Origin: Flavobacterium pallidum
GTDB lineage: Bacteria > Bacteroidota > Bacteroidia > Flavobacteriales > Flavobacteriaceae
Reading direction: 5' to 3'
NCBI RefSeq assembly: GCF_003097535.1
Contig: NZ_CP029187.1
Location: 2,480,001-2,544,000 of the forward strand
DNA: 64,000 nucleotides
Shown: one piece after another, positions 6,840 through 15,684 of the stretch
How the letters are laid out: each line of letters opens with the position of its first letter
Numbering within the stretch: the stretch's first letter is position 1
Notes under the pieces: generated by a model
Databases searched by the model: none
What the model was told of the DNA's origin: nothing
Seen by the model: the letters and a program-made list of their open reading frames with translations, nothing else
Translations under genes and position numbers: made by a program

Positions 6840-7916
6840 ATGATCCGATATTTTCTCCATAAAGCCGGTTATGCACTCCTGACACTCTTTGGGGTAGTGA
6901 CCGTGATTTTTTTCCTGTTCACCATTTTGCCGGGTGACCCCGCGCGCATGATGCTCGACCAGAATGAGAATTCGGAACAATTGGCCATCATACGCAAGAA
7001 ATACGGTTTTGATAAACCGGTTTCGACGCAATATATGTATTACCTGAATGATCTTTCGCCGGTTTCATTGCACAGCAAATTCCCGGATGATTATACTTTT
7101 TTAAGCGAAGGCAAATACAATGCAGCGCGTTTGTTTTCAATAGGGAATAACGAACTCGTACTGAAAACACCGTACCTGCGGGAGAGTTTCCAGAAAAGCG
7201 GCAAGAAAGTCTCGGAAATTATCGGGAATACCCTGCCCAATACTTTCCTGCTCGCTTTGGCAGCAATCATCATCGCAGTCATTTTCGGGATTCTTCTGGG
7301 GATTGTTTCCGCTGTTTATAAAGATACGGTTACAGACAGGCTGATCGCGCTGATCAGTACACTCGGGATGAGCATTCCGTCGTTTTTCAGCGCGATATTA
7401 TTTGCATGGGTTTTCGGTTTTGTATTGCATGAATATACGAATCTGAATATGACCGGAAGTCTGTATGAAGTCGATGATTTCGGCGAAGGATCCTTTATCC
7501 AATGGAAAAATATCATTTTGCCAGCTGTAGTGCTCGGCATACGTCCTTTGGGTGTCGTAATCCAGTTGATGCGCAATGCATTACTCGAAACCTTCAGCCA
7601 GGATTACATCCGTACGGCGAGGGCAAAAGGGTTAAGCGAATGGCAGGTAATCAGGAAACATGCACTGAAAAACTCAATGAATCCGGTCGTAACGGCCATT
7701 TCCGGCTGGTTTGCATCGATGCTTGCCGGTGCGGTTTTCGTGGAATTTATTTTTGGGTGGAACGGACTCGGCAAGGAAATCGTGGAAGCCTTGAGCAACC
7801 TCGATTTGCCGGTGATTATGGGTTCAGTGATCGTAATTGCGGCGACTTTCGTCATCATCAACATCCTGGTCGATCTGGTTTATGCGTGGCTTGATCCGAA
7901 AATCAGGCTGCAGTAA
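6840..7916 (+). CDS. ABC transporter permease, DppB/OppB type
   Basis: The 358-residue inner-membrane protein has a first transmembrane helix at about 10-31 ending in 'LPGDPARMM', the DppB-family lead-in. A long external segment and five further helices follow. The EAA-type loop that docks onto the ATPase reads 'DYIRTARAKGLSEWQVIRKHA' and is followed by 'NSMNPVVTAISGW'. Family members import peptides or nickel with a second permease, two ATPases and a binding protein. None of these partners lies next to it here, so they must be elsewhere or the gene works with unlinked partners. It follows the DoxX/thioredoxin gene by 12 nt. Confidence 0.88.
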   Translation: MIRYFLHKAGYALLTLFGVVTVIFFLFTILPGDPARMMLDQNENSEQLAIIRKKYGFDKPVSTQYMYYLNDLSPVSLHSKFPDDYTFLSEGKYNAARLFSIGNNELVLKTPYLRESFQKSGKKVSEIIGNTLPNTFLLALAAIIIAVIFGILLGIVSAVYKDTVTDRLIALISTLGMSIPSFFSAILFAWVFGFVLHEYTNLNMTGSLYEVDDFGEGSFIQWKNIILPAVVLGIRPLGVVIQLMRNALLETFSQDYIRTARAKGLSEWQVIRKHALKNSMNPVVTAISGWFASMLAGAVFVEFIFGWNGLGKEIVEALSNLDLPVIMGSVIVIAATFVIINILVDLVYAWLDPKIRLQ

Positions 7917-7932
7917 TTGGATTAAAATTGAC

Positions 7933-7940
7933 TATTTTTG
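7933..7940 (+). promoter_or_regulatory. -7 box (TATTTTTG) for tlpA-like/tpiA
   Basis: TATTTTTG lies 41 nt upstream of the lipoprotein ATG and just after the permease stop, so the downstream pair can be transcribed independently of the genes before it. Confidence 0.45.
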
Positions 7941-7981
7941 TAAAGCTTCAAATCTGCCGCAAGGCGATAAAACCATTTAAA

Positions 7982-8479
7982 ATGAAAAACATATTCTTAT
8001 CGATGCTTTTGGCCCTTCCATTGGTATCCTGCAATGCACAAAAATCGTTTTCAAAAGACGCGCTTTCTGAAAAACTGAAAGCTTTCGACGGTAGTGACAC
8101 CAACCTGAAAACCATCCTGGAAAAACATAAAGGCAAAGTCACTGTTATTGAAATCTGGGCTTCGTGGTGCGGCGATTGTGTCAAGGCCATGCCTAAACTC
8201 AAAACGTTGCAGGCGAACAACCCGAACGTGGATTATGTATTCATCTCCATGGATAAGGCTGAGGAAAAATGGAAAGCAGGCATTGAAAAACACGAGCTCA
8301 AAGGAGACCACTATTGGGCTAATGACGAGAAAATGATGAAAGGCGCATTTGGTAAAGCGATCGACCTGGACTGGATCCCGAGGTATATCATTATTGATGC
8401 CAAAGGCCAAATCGTAACCTACCGTGCGATTGAAACCGATTTTGATTCCATGGAAAAAACACTAAAAACACTACAATAA
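7982..8479 (+). CDS. TlpA-like thioredoxin lipoprotein
   Basis: The 165-residue protein starts MKNIFLSMLLALPLVSC, a lipoprotein signal with the cysteine near residue 17, and continues with a TlpA/ResA-type thioredoxin fold. The active site reads 'WASWCGDCVKAMP' (CxxC), and the cis-proline region is 'DWIPRYIIID'. Such proteins reduce or shuffle disulfides in the envelope. An earlier in-frame ATG at 7928 would add 18 residues in front of the signal peptide and overlap the -7 box, so it was not chosen. Its stop codon overlaps the tpiA start by one base (TAATG), indicating translational coupling. The link to the upstream DoxX/thioredoxin gene is suggestive of a common redox role. Confidence 0.88.
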   Translation: MKNIFLSMLLALPLVSCNAQKSFSKDALSEKLKAFDGSDTNLKTILEKHKGKVTVIEIWASWCGDCVKAMPKLKTLQANNPNVDYVFISMDKAEEKWKAGIEKHELKGDHYWANDEKMMKGAFGKAIDLDWIPRYIIIDAKGQIVTYRAIETDFDSMEKTLKTLQ

Positions 8480-9228
8480 TGAGGACAAAAATTGTTGCCG
8501 GAAACTGGAAGATGCATAAAAATGCTGAAGAAACCGAAGATTTACTCAACGAGTTAATCAATGCACTTCCCGATGATAAGGAAGCACGTATTATTGTTGC
8601 GCCAACATTTGTGAACCTGGCATCGGCGGTGGACCATCTCGAGTTTACGAACATCGGGGTGGCGGCACAAAATATGCACCAGGCGGAAAGTGGCGCTTAC
8701 ACGGGAGAGATTTCGGCAGATATGCTCAAAAGTATCGGTGTTGGGATTGTAATCCTTGGACATTCTGAGCGCAGGGCGTATTTCCATGAAACCGATGCAT
8801 TACTGGCTTCAAAAGTGGATACAGCACTAAAGCACAACCTGGAAGTGATTTTCTGTTTTGGAGAAGAACTCAAGGACAGGCAGTCCGGGAACCATTTCAA
8901 TATTGTAGAAAATCAGTTGCAGGATAGTTTGTTTCATCTTGAGCAAGGTGCCTGGGAAAATATCATCCTGGCCTACGAGCCGGTTTGGGCCATCGGTACC
9001 GGAGAAACTGCAAGTCCGGAGCAGGCACAGGAAATGCATCATTTTATCCGTGAGACGATTAATAGAAAATACGGCAACATCGCGCAGGACGTTTCCATTT
9101 TATACGGTGGCAGCGTAAAGCCTGAAAATGCAAAGGAGATCTTTTCAAAACCGGATGTTGACGGCGGACTCATCGGCGGTGCAGCACTGAAGGCAGTTGA
9201 TTTTGCTGCAATTGTGGAGGGGATTTAA
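8479..9228 (+). CDS. tpiA: Triosephosphate isomerase
   Basis: The 249-residue protein is a complete triosephosphate isomerase, interconverting dihydroxyacetone phosphate and glyceraldehyde-3-phosphate in glycolysis. The catalytic lysine lies in 'VAGNWKMHKN' at the N-terminus, the catalytic histidine in 'ILGHSERRAYF' and the catalytic glutamate in 'AYEPVWAIGTG' with flexible loop 6. The phosphate loop reads 'LYGGSVKPEN' and 'GLIGGAAL'. The start overlaps the preceding stop by one base. A terminator hairpin follows at 9262. No irregularity was seen. Confidence 0.98.
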   Translation: MRTKIVAGNWKMHKNAEETEDLLNELINALPDDKEARIIVAPTFVNLASAVDHLEFTNIGVAAQNMHQAESGAYTGEISADMLKSIGVGIVILGHSERRAYFHETDALLASKVDTALKHNLEVIFCFGEELKDRQSGNHFNIVENQLQDSLFHLEQGAWENIILAYEPVWAIGTGETASPEQAQEMHHFIRETINRKYGNIAQDVSILYGGSVKPENAKEIFSKPDVDGGLIGGAALKAVDFAAIVEGI

Positions 9229-9258
9229 GTAATTTTTTTTTACACCATAGTTATAAAC

Positions 9259-9284
9259 AAAAGCAGCCCAAGGCTGCTTTTTTA
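9259..9284. terminator. Terminator after tpiA
   Basis: AGCAGCC (9262-9268) and GGCTGCT (9272-9278) form a 7-bp stem with a CAA loop, followed by a T-run on the plus strand and an A-run before it, so it may also end the convergent acyltransferase gene, whose stop lies at 9282. Confidence 0.85.
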
Positions 9285-10412
9285 GTTAACCGGCTTTTCC
9301 TTCCCACTGATGATTTCAGTAAATTGCTGCTTTCGCTTCAAAAACCAGCTTTCGAAATATTGATAAGAAAGGGCAGCCATGGCGCTCGTTAATACCATGG
9401 CCAGCGGGTAAATGAACCAATTTGAAAAATGCCCGGTATTTCGGCAAATGGCAAATGCCAGTACTATCGCAATCGGGTGATACATATATAAACCATATGA
9501 AATGCGCCCCAAATAATTCAATATATTGTTTTCGAGCGATATCGAAAGCGTATCATTCGCAGCAAGATTCAATACAATGATCCCAAATAGCACCGCATAA
9601 ATTTTATCATGGAGATAAGGGAAATGATACCCCATAGCCAATAAAAAGATGGTTGCCATCAATACAACGTAGAAGACACGGTTATCCATTAACAAGGAAA
9701 GCATGCGGCTTTTCCTGAAATACAGTAAGGCCAGGATTCCGCCAATTGCCATGCAGTCGATGCTAAATCCAGGCCAAAAAAGGCGCAACACAAGGCTTCC
9801 GGGCAAATCGTCTGACCAAGGTGATTTAAGCAGGGCTAAAATGATATTATAACATAGGATAATCCCCAGCATCATCGCCATCCTGTATTTTTTAAAGAAT
9901 CTCAGGAGCAGCGGCCACACGAGGTAAAATTGCTCTTCCGTACCGATGGACCAGGTATGTGAGGCGTATGGGATGGAACTCAGTGCCGCACAAGCGAGAT
10001 TCGGCAGGAAAAAAACGTAAAAGATAATTTTTAGCGCCAGTTGTGAATAAATGGCATCCTTACCAAAACGGGGCAATACAAAAATATCAATATTGGGCAA
10101 TACCAGGAAAGCCAGCAGTAAAATCAGGAAATATAATGGCCAGATGCGGAGTATCCTGCGGGTGTAAAAATTCCTGATGTTGATTTTACCAAAGGCGGTT
10201 TCTTCAAACAAAAGCAAATAAGTAATCAGGAAGCCGCTCAATACGAAAAACAAGATCACGCCAAGCGGCCCGGCAATTGTAGCAAAAGGAATGTCATCAT
10301 GTTCCATCCTGAAAAAGCCTTTGTATGCTTCGACATGATGGATAATAACCAGCAACGCTGCGATGAAACGCAGCCCGTTCAGGTTTGGGAAATATATTCT
10401 GGGTTGTTCCAT
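9282..10412 (-). CDS. Acyltransferase family 3 (OafA/YrhL-like) membrane protein
   Basis: The 376-residue integral membrane protein has about ten hydrophobic helices. The family signature is visible at the N-terminus, 'YFPNLNGLRFIAALLVIIHH' with the catalytic histidine pair region, and again in 'SGFLITYLLL' and 'RRILRIWPLYF'. A 'HTWSIGTEEQFYLVWP' motif sits near the middle. Family members transfer acyl groups, usually acetyl, onto surface polysaccharides or lipids. The chosen ATG gives the start MEQPRIYF close to the first conserved motif; an upstream ATG at 10451 would add 13 unconserved residues. No polysaccharide cluster is nearby, so the acceptor cannot be guessed. Confidence 0.88.
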   Translation of the reverse strand: MEQPRIYFPNLNGLRFIAALLVIIHHVEAYKGFFRMEHDDIPFATIAGPLGVILFFVLSGFLITYLLLFEETAFGKINIRNFYTRRILRIWPLYFLILLLAFLVLPNIDIFVLPRFGKDAIYSQLALKIIFYVFFLPNLACAALSSIPYASHTWSIGTEEQFYLVWPLLLRFFKKYRMAMMLGIILCYNIILALLKSPWSDDLPGSLVLRLFWPGFSIDCMAIGGILALLYFRKSRMLSLLMDNRVFYVVLMATIFLLAMGYHFPYLHDKIYAVLFGIIVLNLAANDTLSISLENNILNYLGRISYGLYMYHPIAIVLAFAICRNTGHFSNWFIYPLAMVLTSAMAALSYQYFESWFLKRKQQFTEIISGKEKPVN

Positions 10413-10481
10413 CGTGTTCAATGAAGTCTGATGACTGTTAGAGGAAACCACAACAGGAGAGACGTTTTTGCAGTCATTTTG

Positions 10482-10928
10482 TTATACCCCGAATTGCCTC
10501 AGATGATGATCTGCATGCTTATAAGCAAACAACCCGACCTGTTCCCTGTTCATCTTCCCGAAAAAAGGATGCACGAAATCATTATTGGAAAATGCCTCGT
10601 ATTGACTGATTCGCCCAAGCCATTCATTTCGCTGTTCCTCAAAGTTTCCGGATTGGGAAGTAGTTTCAAAAAGGGGCGCAGTAGGTGAATTTTTTCCGAA
10701 AGGCCTGCCTTCCTCCAACGCTTTCTTCAAAATCATCTTCCCGATGATCCGGCCAATGAAAACACGTTTGATCTTAAGGTGCCCAAGCAGCATATCTTCG
10801 CAAAGTGTGCAATGTTTCAGCATTTGGTACCCATTCATTTTGCCCCAAAGCGCCTCATGCTCAGGAGTCAGGGATCTGATGCGCGAGATGATATTATCGG
10901 CATGGACGGGATTGAACATCGAAGTCAT
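10482..10928 (-). CDS. DUF1569 (DinB-like) protein
   Basis: The 148-residue cytoplasmic protein is recognisable as DUF1569 from a 'WGKMNGYQMLKHCTLCEDM' helix and a C-terminal 'HPFFGKMNREQVGLFAYKHADHHLRQFGV' region, quoted here in part (HPFFGKM, HADHHLRQFG). DUF1569 belongs to the DinB/YfiT-like four-helix bundle superfamily, in which three histidines bind a metal and some members transfer groups to thiols. The exact role is unknown. It is the last of three small minus-strand genes before the acyltransferase and has no shared function with its neighbours that can be seen. Confidence 0.8.
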   Translation of the reverse strand: MTSMFNPVHADNIISRIRSLTPEHEALWGKMNGYQMLKHCTLCEDMLLGHLKIKRVFIGRIIGKMILKKALEEGRPFGKNSPTAPLFETTSQSGNFEEQRNEWLGRISQYEAFSNNDFVHPFFGKMNREQVGLFAYKHADHHLRQFGV

Positions 10929-11038
10929 GGGATTTGTTTTTAGTTTAAAGGCGAAGTTAGGAAAATATTCAGCTCATATAAATCCTTGTATTATGAAAAG
11001 CCATTAATGCCACGCATTTACCTTCATGACGTTACTAC

Positions 11039-11398
11039 TTATTTCCGCTTGCTCCTTTTCGCAAATGGATTAAAGTCAACACACAACTGCAGCCAATACG
11101 CAAGGTCCTTCGCGCTTCTGAAGCCGTCTTCAATGACATAAACATACCCTTTCATTGACTTTCCCGTGAATTCCATCGGGATTACATAATCCTTTTCCAA
11201 AGCACCTGCATACGCTTCATCGCCAATCCTGCATAGCAGGTAATTGGCTCCAGATGCTTTGTCAATATGCGCAGCACAGCACATTTTGTCATCGACCATA
11301 AAACAAATGCCGCGAAACATCTCCTTTTCATAAAAATCCATTCCTGTGTGCTGTAAGAACCCGCGAATGCGTTGCACAGTGTTTTCGTTGTAAGCCAT
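11039..11398 (-). CDS. TfoX N-terminal-domain protein
   Basis: The 119-residue protein matches the TfoX/Sxy N-terminal domain, with 'EMFRGICFMVDDKMCCAAH', 'YLLCRIGDEAYAGAL' and 'EFTGKSMKGYVYV' in order. The C-terminal TfoX domain of gammaproteobacterial competence regulators is absent, as is usual for Bacteroidota members, so a competence role should not be assumed. The tail is strongly basic (FAKRSKRK). It stands alone between the DUF1569 gene and the small membrane protein, with over 50 nt on each side. Confidence 0.85.
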   Translation of the reverse strand: MAYNENTVQRIRGFLQHTGMDFYEKEMFRGICFMVDDKMCCAAHIDKASGANYLLCRIGDEAYAGALEKDYVIPMEFTGKSMKGYVYVIEDGFRSAKDLAYWLQLCVDFNPFAKRSKRK

Positions 11399-11450
11399 AG
11401 TCTGTATAAATGCTGTTATTTCAAAATGTCTTTTGTAATCCGGTCCTTAT

Positions 11451-11888
11451 CTAAGGTTTAGCGGCGCTTTTTTCATCCCCTTGCAGCTTGAAGTTTGATT
11501 TATAAATATCAAAAAATATGAAGCCTGCCATTAATAATGATGCTGACATAAAAATCGCTAAAAAACCATTTTCAATCTCCAGAATGTCCAGGATCAGGCA
11601 AATTACCCAAATAATAAAAATATTAAGATTAAATATTCCGCTCAGCACATAAAAGAAGTTTGATGTCAGCATACTTGGCTTCTTCCTTAAATGAAGCACC
11701 AATCTGATGATTAATAAAATTAAAGCGAACCCGGTCCCAAACATCACACTATAAAAAAAGTTGAATAATAATCCCCAACCTTCAAACATCCTATGCTCCT
11801 GTGTAAAATAATCAAAGAACAGATAGAGTGTCCAAAAATTTATAAAAACGAATGATAATGTGGAGTACCTGAATATTTTTTCCCGCAT
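11451..11888 (-). CDS. Hypothetical four-helix membrane protein
   Basis: I do not recognise the family. The chosen ATG gives 145 residues (MREKIFRYSTLSF...) with about four hydrophobic helices, at roughly 8-28, 42-65, 80-103 and 110-130, and a hydrophilic tail ending GDEKSAAKP. An in-frame ATG at 11960 would add 24 residues rich in Cys and Tyr that look less like an authentic N-terminus, but it cannot be ruled out. It is divergent from icmF, and the intervening region carries two tandem repeat arrays. Confidence 0.55.
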   Translation of the reverse strand: MREKIFRYSTLSFVFINFWTLYLFFDYFTQEHRMFEGWGLLFNFFYSVMFGTGFALILLIIRLVLHLRKKPSMLTSNFFYVLSGIFNLNIFIIWVICLILDILEIENGFLAIFMSASLLMAGFIFFDIYKSNFKLQGDEKSAAKP

Positions 11889-11979
11889 TTCCAAATAAAT
11901 TGAATAAGTTATCGCATAGCAATTATAAAAACAAATAAGACAGCTCCCACAAACATACAAAAAACCGCTATCGATGCTT

Positions 11980-12067
11980 TACTATTTCGGTACTGATACG
12001 CTTCTAATGCGGTACTAGTGCGGTACTAATGCAGTACTAAAGCGGTACTAAAGCGGTACTGGTGCGG
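11980..12067. repeat. 11-bp tandem repeat array, eight units
   Basis: Eight consecutive units of exactly 11 bp follow the consensus TACTAATGCGG; units 4-8 are near-identical (for example TACTAAAGCGG twice in a row) and units 1-3 are more diverged. Each unit carries the core CGGTACT across its boundary. The period equals about one helical turn, so all cores face the same side of the DNA. It lies between divergent genes, about 115 nt before icmF. Confidence 0.9.
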
Positions 12068-12092
12068 CAGAGAGCGGTAAAAGCATCCTCAA

Positions 12093-12132
12093 TTTACTAC
12101 TTTACAACTTTGTAACTTTCCCACTTTCCCAC
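12093..12132. repeat. 8-bp tandem repeat array, five units
   Basis: Five abutting 8-mers follow TTTNNNAC: TTTACTAC, TTTACAAC, TTTGTAAC, TTTCCCAC, TTTCCCAC. The tract is pyrimidine-rich on the coding strand and lies 50 nt before the icmF start, so it may fall within the promoter or leader. Confidence 0.8.
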
Positions 12133-12182
12133 TGATTATAAAATCCGTAAATTGCGCGCTCAAAATCCACAGTAAAATACAA

Positions 12183-15100
12183 ATGGAACAAGTAAAGCCT
12201 TATATTCCTGTCAATAAAGTAAGAATCGTTACCGCTGCGTCATTGTTCGACGGGCATGATGCCGCAATCAATATCATGCGACGTATCATCCAGTCCACCG
12301 GCGTTGAAGTGATCCATCTCGGCCACGACCGTAGCGTAGAAGAGGTTGTCAATACGGCCATTCAGGAAGATGCCAATGCCATAGCGATGACATCTTACCA
12401 GGGAGGTCACAACGAATACTTCAAGTACATGTACGACCTGCTAAAGGAAAAAGGTGCCGCGCACATCAAGATCTTCGGCGGCGGCGGCGGTGTCATCCTG
12501 CCTTCAGAAATCTCCGAACTGCACGAGTATGGCATCGAACGCATCTATTCCCCGGATGATGGGCGCTCCCTCGGATTGCAGGGCATGATCAACGACCTTG
12601 TGAAGCGCAGCGATTTTCCGATAGGGGACAGGCTCAACGGCGAAGTGGACAACCTTGAATCCAAAAATCCGACCGCCATCGCGCGTGTCATCTCCTCAGC
12701 CGAAAATTTCCCCGAAGTGGCCAAGGCAGCCATGGAAGCCATTTATAAGAAAAACAAAAAAAGCAAAACCCCTGTACTCGGAATCACCGGAACGGGCGGT
12801 GCAGGGAAATCATCACTGGTAGACGAACTCGTACGCAGGTTCCTCATTGATTTCCCTGAAAAAACCATCGGACTGATATCCGTAGATCCATCCAAAAGGA
12901 AAACCGGCGGTGCGTTACTTGGTGACCGCATCCGCATGAACGCCATCAACAACCCGCGGGTGTACATGCGTTCCCTGGCAACACGCCAGTCCAACCTGGC
13001 CTTATCGAAATATGTAGCTGAAGCCATCGAAGTACTGAAGGCTGCAAAATACGACCTGATCATCCTCGAGACTTCCGGCATCGGACAGTCGGACACCGAG
13101 ATTATGGACCATTCAGATGTTTCCTTATACGTCATGACGCCCGAATTCGGTGCTGCAACACAGTTGGAAAAGATTGACATGCTCGACTTCGCCGACCTCG
13201 TGGCAATCAATAAATTTGACAAGCGCGGCTCGCTTGATGCGTTGCGCGATGTGAAGAAGCAGTTCCAAAGAAACCACCAGCTTTGGGATACCGATCCTGA
13301 TACGTTGCCCGTTTTCGGCACCATCGCCTCGCAGTTCAACGACCCTGGAATGAATACGCTATACAAGTCCATTATGGATAAGATCCATGAAAAAACCGAT
13401 TCGGATTTAAAGTCGGATTTCCACATCACACGCGAAATGAGCGAGAAGATTTTCGTCATTCCGCCACACCGTACGCGCTACTTGTCAGAAATTTCAGAAA
13501 ACAACCGCAAATATGATGCCGATGCGCTGTCACAACAGCAAGTCGCACAGAAACTTTTCGGGATTTTCAAGACGATTGAAACCGTTTCCGGTAAAATTCC
13601 TGTGATTACCAAAGCAGGTATCGACGATGATTCGATCTTAGCCCCTTTTGATGAAGGCCATGAAAACCGCATCTTCTTAAACCTATTGCTGAACCAGTTC
13701 GATAAATTAAAAATGGACCTCGACCCCTACAACTGGGAAATCATCCTGAATTGGGATACAAAAGTCAACCGCTACAAACACCCGGTTTATTCATTCAAAG
13801 TACGCGACAAGGAAATCAAGATTGCCACGCATACCGAATCGCTTTCGCATACGCAGATTGCCAAAGTGGCTTTGCCAAGATACGAAGCCTGGGGTGATAT
13901 CCTCCGCTGGTGCCTGCAGGAGAATGTTCCCGGAGAGTTCCCGTTTGCTTCCGGACTGTACCCGTTCAAAAGGGAAGGCGAGGACCCTTCGCGTATGTTT
14001 GCGGGGGAAGGCGGCCCGGAGCGTACCAACAAGCGTTTCCATTATGTAAGCCAGGGCATGCCCGCAAAGCGTTTGTCTACGGCCTTTGACAGTGTGACCT
14101 TATACGGAAATGACCCACACCTGCGCCCTGACATTTACGGAAAAATCGGGAACGCCGGCGTATCGATATGCTGCCTTGACGATGCCAAGAAACTGTATTC
14201 CGGTTTCGACCTCGTGCATCCGCTGACGTCGGTTTCGATGACCATCAACGGGCCTGCCCCGATGCTGCTGGGATTCTTCATGAATGCTGCCATCGACCAG
14301 CAATGCGAAATGTACATCAGGCAAAACAATTTACTGTCTGTCGTCGAAGAAAAAATCAACGAGATCTACAAACAGAAAGGCACCAAAAGGCCGGCTTATC
14401 AAGGGGAGTTGCCAAAAGGAAACAATGGACTCGGATTATTGCTACTTGGCGTTACCGGAGACGAGGTGCTTCCCGCCGATGTTTACAATGACATCAAAGT
14501 GAAGACACTCGCACAGGTTCGCGGTACCGTGCAGGCGGATATCCTAAAAGAAGACCAGGCGCAGAATACCTGCATTTTCTCGACCGAATTCGCGCTGAGG
14601 CTGATGGGTGATGTGCAGGAATATTTCATTACAAACAATGTACGCAATTTCTACTCCGTTTCGATTTCTGGCTACCATATTGCCGAAGCAGGCGCAAATC
14701 CTATTACGCAGTTGGCTTTTACGCTTGCGAATGGTTTCACTTACGTGGAATATTACTTAAGCCGGGGTATGAGCATCAACGATTTCGGGCCGAACCTATC
14801 GTTCTTCTTCTCAAACGGAATCGATCCGGAATATGCCGTTATCGGTCGTGTGGCCAGAAAGATTTGGGCGAAAGCCTTAAAATATAAATATAAGGCAAAC
14901 GAGCGCGCCCAGATGCTGAAGTACCACATCCAGACTTCAGGCCGTTCACTGCATGCACAGGAAATCGACTTTAACGATATCCGTACGACGTTGCAGGCGC
15001 TTTATGCGATTTACGATAACTGTAATTCACTGCATACCAATGCTTATGATGAAGCCATCACAACACCCACTGAAGAATCGGTACGCCGTGCGATGGCCAT

Positions 15101-15620
15101 CCAGCTGATCATCAATAAGGAATTGGGATTGGCCAAAAATGAAAACCCGATACAGGGATCGTTCATCATTGAAGAACTGACCGATTTGGTTGAAGAAGCC
15201 GTATTACAGGAATTCGACCGCATCACCGAAAGAGGTGGTGTTCTCGGTGCGATGGAAACCATGTACCAACGTTCGAAAATACAGGAGGAAAGCCTGTACT
15301 ACGAAACGCTGAAGCACAATGGCGATTTCCCGATCATCGGTGTCAATACGTTCCTGAGTTCCAAAGGTTCCCCGACGGTTGTTCCTGCCGAGGTCATCCG
15401 CGCTACCGAAGAGGAAAAGCAATACCAGATCACGATGCTCGACGAACTGCATAAAACCCATGCGGGCAAAGAGGAAGAGCAGCTTGAAGCCATCCAGGAA
15501 GCAGCAATCAGCAATAAGAACATGTTCGAAAAACTGATGGAAGCGACGAAAGTCTGTTCTCTGGGGCAGATAACTTCAGCTTTATTCGAAGTGGGAGGGC
15601 AGTATCGCAGGAATATGTAA
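12183..15620 (+). CDS. icmF: Fused isobutyryl-CoA mutase (IcmF), B12-dependent
   Basis: The 1,145-residue enzyme has three parts in IcmF order. The N-terminal cobalamin-binding domain has the base-off motif DGHDAA (Asp23, His25; the usual final Gly is Ala) and a '[13 protein letters not shown]' strand. A MeaB-type G-protein domain follows, with P-loop 'GTGGAGKSS' near residue 203 and a 'NKFDKRG' base-recognition motif near 337. The rest is the mutase TIM barrel. Substrate-pocket positions read 'RMFAGEG' and '[11 protein letters not shown]', with Phe and Gln where methylmalonyl-CoA mutase has Tyr and Arg. That favours isobutyryl-/butyryl-CoA over methylmalonyl-CoA. The built-in G domain serves as cofactor chaperone. 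The gene is isolated, with no recognisable B12 riboswitch in its leader. Confidence 0.95.
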   Translation: MEQVKPYIPVNKVRIVTAASLFDGHDAAINIMRRIIQSTGVEVIHLGHDRSVEEVVNTAIQEDANAIAMTSYQGGHNEYFKYMYDLLKEKGAAHIKIFGGGGGVILPSEISELHEYGIERIYSPDDGRSLGLQGMINDLVKRSDFPIGDRLNGEVDNLESKNPTAIARVISSAENFPEVAKAAMEAIYKKNKKSKTPVLGITGTGGAGKSSLVDELVRRFLIDFPEKTIGLISVDPSKRKTGGALLGDRIRMNAINNPRVYMRSLATRQSNLALSKYVAEAIEVLKAAKYDLIILETSGIGQSDTEIMDHSDVSLYVMTPEFGAATQLEKIDMLDFADLVAINKFDKRGSLDALRDVKKQFQRNHQLWDTDPDTLPVFGTIASQFNDPGMNTLYKSIMDKIHEKTDSDLKSDFHITREMSEKIFVIPPHRTRYLSEISENNRKYDADALSQQQVAQKLFGIFKTIETVSGKIPVITKAGIDDDSILAPFDEGHENRIFLNLLLNQFDKLKMDLDPYNWEIILNWDTKVNRYKHPVYSFKVRDKEIKIATHTESLSHTQIAKVALPRYEAWGDILRWCLQENVPGEFPFASGLYPFKREGEDPSRMFAGEGGPERTNKRFHYVSQGMPAKRLSTAFDSVTLYGNDPHLRPDIYGKIGNAGVSICCLDDAKKLYSGFDLVHPLTSVSMTINGPAPMLLGFFMNAAIDQQCEMYIRQNNLLSVVEEKINEIYKQKGTKRPAYQGELPKGNNGLGLLLLGVTGDEVLPADVYNDIKVKTLAQVRGTVQADILKEDQAQNTCIFSTEFALRLMGDVQEYFITNNVRNFYSVSISGYHIAEAGANPITQLAFTLANGFTYVEYYLSRGMSINDFGPNLSFFFSNGIDPEYAVIGRVARKIWAKALKYKYKANERAQMLKYHIQTSGRSLHAQEIDFNDIRTTLQALYAIYDNCNSLHTNAYDEAITTPTEESVRRAMAIQLIINKELGLAKNENPIQGSFIIEELTDLVEEAVLQEFDRITERGGVLGAMETMYQRSKIQEESLYYETLKHNGDFPIIGVNTFLSSKGSPTVVPAEVIRATEEEKQYQITMLDELHKTHAGKEEEQLEAIQEAAISNKNMFEKLMEATKVCSLGQITSALFEVGGQYRRNM

Positions 15621-15684
15621 TACAGATGATGCTCAGGAAATTAATTCTATTATTTTTACACCGAAAACAATTAAACAAAACATT

